In this document: one piece after another, positions 14,559 through 16,367 of the stretch
Layout: every line of letters begins with the position of its first letter
How positions within the stretch are numbered: the stretch's first letter is position 1
DNA from: an uncultured Eubacteriales bacterium
Lineage (GTDB): Bacteria; Bacillota; Clostridia; Oscillospirales; Acutalibacteraceae
Length of the DNA: 16,367 bases
Assembly: GCA_900319615.1 (NCBI GenBank)
Contig: ONPE01000032.1
Location: 1 to 16,367, forward strand
Direction: 5' to 3'
The notes under the pieces: generated by a model
Seen by the model: the letters and a program-made list of their open reading frames with translations, nothing else
The model's database searches: none
What the model was told of the DNA's origin: nothing
Made by a program: the position numbers and the translations under genes

Positions 14559-14570
14559 GAACAAATGTAC
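14559..14570. promoter_or_regulatory. LexA (SOS) box candidate
   Basis: GAACAAATGTAC matches the Gram-positive LexA core GAAC-N4-GTTC at seven of eight half-site positions. It overlaps the -10 of the operon promoter, the usual repression geometry, and the genes behind it are SOS-type. Confidence 0.65.
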
Positions 14571-14592
14571 TACAAAAATGCAAATTTGTCAA
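14564..14592 (-). promoter_or_regulatory. Promoter of the SOS-type operon
   Basis: On the minus strand perfect TTGACA (14592-14587) is followed after 17 bases by TACATT (14569-14564). The transcript would begin about 30-35 bases before the ATG at 14525. Confidence 0.65.
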
Positions 14593-15021
14593 TAGATATT
14601 AAAGTGTTTTCTTTTAAAATCTGCTGAAACATACGGCTGAGACGAGTCGCCGAACACGCTCTTTTATGTGCAGATTGTATAAATATAGCAGGGATTTTTT
14701 GGATTGCACGCTTTACGGCGATATGGTAAAATACTGATGAATAATCGCGGCATGATGCAGGTGTGTCGAAAGACAACGCCTGTTTTCTGTGCCGATAACA
14801 AGTCGATAATATCATGTTTTGCTCTGATCTCGATTATTCTGCTCCGTTCACGGAGAGATGATCCGGCGTCCGATATGATGCTCCGGCAGCGTACAAGGTC
14901 AGCGGACGTTTTCGCACAAAAAACATTCATGGCGATACAGCATGATCCGGGCGTGCGGATCGCGCGGTGTTGCCTTAGAAATTATACAAGGCGAATTTTT
15001 AAACAGGAGGCAATAAAGAAA
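14593..15021. other. Intergenic region upstream of the secreted modular protein
   Basis: About 430 bases lie between the divergent SOS promoter and the next start codon. A weak plus-strand promoter candidate is TTGCAC (14704-14709), 17 bases, TAAAAT (14727-14732). It would give a long leader of about 280 bases. Minus-strand open frames here (14570-14815, 14664-14930) lack ribosome-binding sites and look random. AACAGGAGG at 15002-15010 is the ribosome-binding site of the following gene. No riboswitch was recognised. Confidence 0.45.
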
Positions 15022-16367
15022 ATGTTAAAAAGAACAATGAGTATCGTGCTCTCTGTTATGATGATACTCAGCATATTCACGATCATACCTGTCACAACAT
15101 CAAGCGCGGCGCCTTCCGACTCCGCATACGGCTGGCATCCGGTCACGGCGGACGAGGTCGTCAGCGGCGACATGGTCATCATCACGATGGCGACCAAAAA
15201 CGGCGTCTACGGTCTGTCGAGCGCAAACGGCAGTTCGTCGGCTCCGGGCGCGGTGCTGTTCACCGTTTTGTCAAATCAGGAGGCTACTCAGGAGAAGCTG
15301 ACCGGCAGCAGCGACGATATCTCTGCCTGCACCTATTCCGTCGGCTTTGAAGAAGGCGAGTATTCCTTCACCGCTTTATCGGGCGGCGATCTTGTTTGCA
15401 GCAACACCAACAACGGTGTGCGCATAGGCGGCTCGGCAACCGCCAAGACATATACTGTCAGCGACGGATATCTGAAGAATTCCGCCACATCCAGATATCT
15501 CGGCGTGTTCAACAGTCAGGACTGGAGATGCTACAGCAGCACAAGCGTCAATATCTCCGACCAGACTCTGCAGTTCTGGAAGTACTCCGAGGACACAGGC
15601 ACCTATGACGACACCGAGACACCCACCGAAGCTCCCACCGAAGCACCCACAGAGGCACCCACCGAGGCGCCCACCGAGGCTCCCACCGAAGCTCCTACAG
15701 AAGCCCGGGTAGGCGTATGGGAAGAGGTAGCCTATACCGATATCGCCGACGACGACGAGGTTATCATCACTCATACCGTATCCTCCGGCGATATCTACGG
15801 TCTGTATAACGGCAACGGCGCGGGCAGCGCTCCGACAGCGGTAGCCCTCGAGGTATCCGACGGCATGCTGACAGGTTCCTATACCGATCTCGGCTCCTGC
15901 ACATGGAGCGTCGGCATCGACAACGGCGAATATTCATTCTCGACTCCTTCCGATAACGAGAAGAAGCTCTATTGCATATCCAACAACAACGGTCTGCGCG
16001 TAGGCTACGGCGGCAACGATACCTTCACCGTCGACACCTCTACAGGCTATCTTTACAATGTGGGTACATCGCGCTATATCGGCGTGTTTAACAGTCAGGA
16101 CTGGAGATGCTACACCTCCGTCAGCGTCAATATCTCTAACCAGACCTTGAAGTTCTGGAGATTTACAGGAACCGTTCAGCCTACAGAAGCACCCACCGAG
16201 GCTCCTACCGAAACACCCACCGAGGCTCCGACAGAAGCTCCTACCGAGGCACCCACAGAGGCACCCACCGAAGCTCCTACAGAGGCTCCCGAGGCGAAGG
16301 CTTACGTCAAGGTCACCGCGGATCAGGCTGACTGGTCGGGCGAGTACCTCATCGTATACGAGGACAG
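15022..16367 (+). CDS. Large secreted modular protein with TEAP linkers, 3' end outside window
   Basis: At least 448 residues are encoded, running off the window. A signal peptide (MLKRTMSIVLSVMMILSIF, likely cleaved near SSAA at 28-31) is followed by two homologous modules of roughly 160 residues (nt about 15109-15612 and 15706-16179), and a third begins at 16297. Shared motifs are a DEV-x-I opening strand, YGL(S/Y)-x-x-NG-x-x-S-AP, C-T-(Y/W)-SVG, NNNGxR(I/V)G, and SRYxGVFNSQDWRCY. Similar modules are found, by memory, in Bacteroidota and Firmicute secreted proteins around enzymes or surface proteins; they are probably beta-sandwich binding domains of unknown ligand. Modules are joined by (TEAP)n linkers of 31 and 39 residues. 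AGGAGG lies 11 bases before the ATG. Whatever catalytic, anchoring or dockerin part exists must lie downstream of the window. Confidence 0.85.
   Translation, partial: MLKRTMSIVLSVMMILSIFTIIPVTTSSAAPSDSAYGWHPVTADEVVSGDMVIITMATKNGVYGLSSANGSSSAPGAVLFTVLSNQEATQEKLTGSSDDISACTYSVGFEEGEYSFTALSGGDLVCSNTNNGVRIGGSATAKTYTVSDGYLKNSATSRYLGVFNSQDWRCYSSTSVNISDQTLQFWKYSEDTGTYDDTETPTEAPTEAPTEAPTEAPTEAPTEAPTEARVGVWEEVAYTDIADDDEVIITHTVSSGDIYGLYNGNGAGSAPTAVALEVSDGMLTGSYTDLGSCTWSVGIDNGEYSFSTPSDNEKKLYCISNNNGLRVGYGGNDTFTVDTSTGYLYNVGTSRYIGVFNSQDWRCYTSVSVNISNQTLKFWRFTGTVQPTEAPTEAPTETPTEAPTEAPTEAPTEAPTEAPTEAPEAKAYVKVTADQADWSGEYLIVYED
15613..15705 (+). repeat. TEAP-coding tandem repeat, linker 1
   Basis: About seven 12-base units encode T-E-[AT]-P repeats. 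Synonymous changes (ACC/ACA, GAA/GAG, GCT/GCA/GCG) keep the protein constant while the DNA varies, which indicates selection on the peptide. Confidence 0.9.
16180..16296 (+). repeat. TEAP-coding tandem repeat, linker 2
   Basis: A longer run of the same 12-base unit (39 residues, one TETP variant). Unit number differs from linker 1, as expected if repeats expand and contract by slippage or recombination. Confidence 0.9.

Noticed and set aside
14570..14930. Two minus-strand open frames upstream of the secreted modular protein
   Set aside because: They overlap each other and the SOS promoter, lack ribosome-binding sites and look random in composition.
15613..16296. CRISPR-like periodic repeats
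   Set aside because: The repeats are 12-base in-frame TEAP codons within a secreted protein; there are no unique spacers of constant length.
1..16367. tRNA, rRNA, or a defence/CRISPR/toxin-antitoxin system
   Set aside because: Scanning by eye for T-loop GGTTCGAATCC-like motifs, cas-type genes or small paired toxin genes gave nothing convincing; this is a visual search, not a covariance-model search.

Overview
The window looks like chromosome from a gut-type Firmicute close to Ruminococcus (Oscillospiraceae). The basis is secreted proteins with (TEAP)n linkers, a CBM21-like double starch/glycan-binding protein, Gram-positive ribosome-binding sites and promoters, a GAAC-N4-GTTC type LexA site, and a Y-polymerase/YolD SOS pair. 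This placement is inference; there is no rRNA, tRNA or CRISPR array in the window.

Layout. Positions 1-99 hold the last codons and probable right end of an ISL3-like insertion sequence, which abuts the 5'-truncated remnant of a small peptide gene (94-213) and its terminator (251-292). Next come tex (382-2541, minus) and a divergent promoter region. A two-gene plus-strand operon follows: a membrane hybrid histidine kinase (2781-5318) overlapping by 4 bases a solute-binding lipoprotein (5315-6613), with no transporter permease. A small secreted double carbohydrate-binding protein (7129-7881) has its own promoter and terminator. Interspersed palindromic repeats with GTCATTGCGAGG and GGCAATCTCAAC ends occur at 6681-6774 and 8126-8286. 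A minus-strand nucleoside salvage operon reads from a strong promoter (about 11550): pyrimidine-nucleoside phosphorylase (10044-11354), purine-nucleoside phosphorylase DeoD (9252-9989) and an HD-domain protein (8393-9259).

The right part holds a minus-strand SOS-type operon behind a promoter overlapped by a LexA-like site (14559-14570): a conserved-looking 91-residue unknown protein, a Y-family DNA polymerase with a QLNLF clamp-binding motif, and a YolD-like protein. A 262-bp non-coding element with 26-bp perfect terminal inverted repeats, MITE-like, has inserted at the TA of the yolD stop codon. It rebuilds a stop codon (TAA before, TAG now) and separates the operon from its terminator (11853-11883). 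The window ends inside a large secreted protein made of repeated beta-type modules joined by TEAP linkers (from 15022).

Most unusual points: the MITE insertion in a stop codon, the kinase/binding-protein pair without a transporter, the composite palindromic repeats, the small peptide gene cut by an IS, the unknown first gene of the SOS operon, and a near-consensus promoter firing straight into a terminator hairpin.
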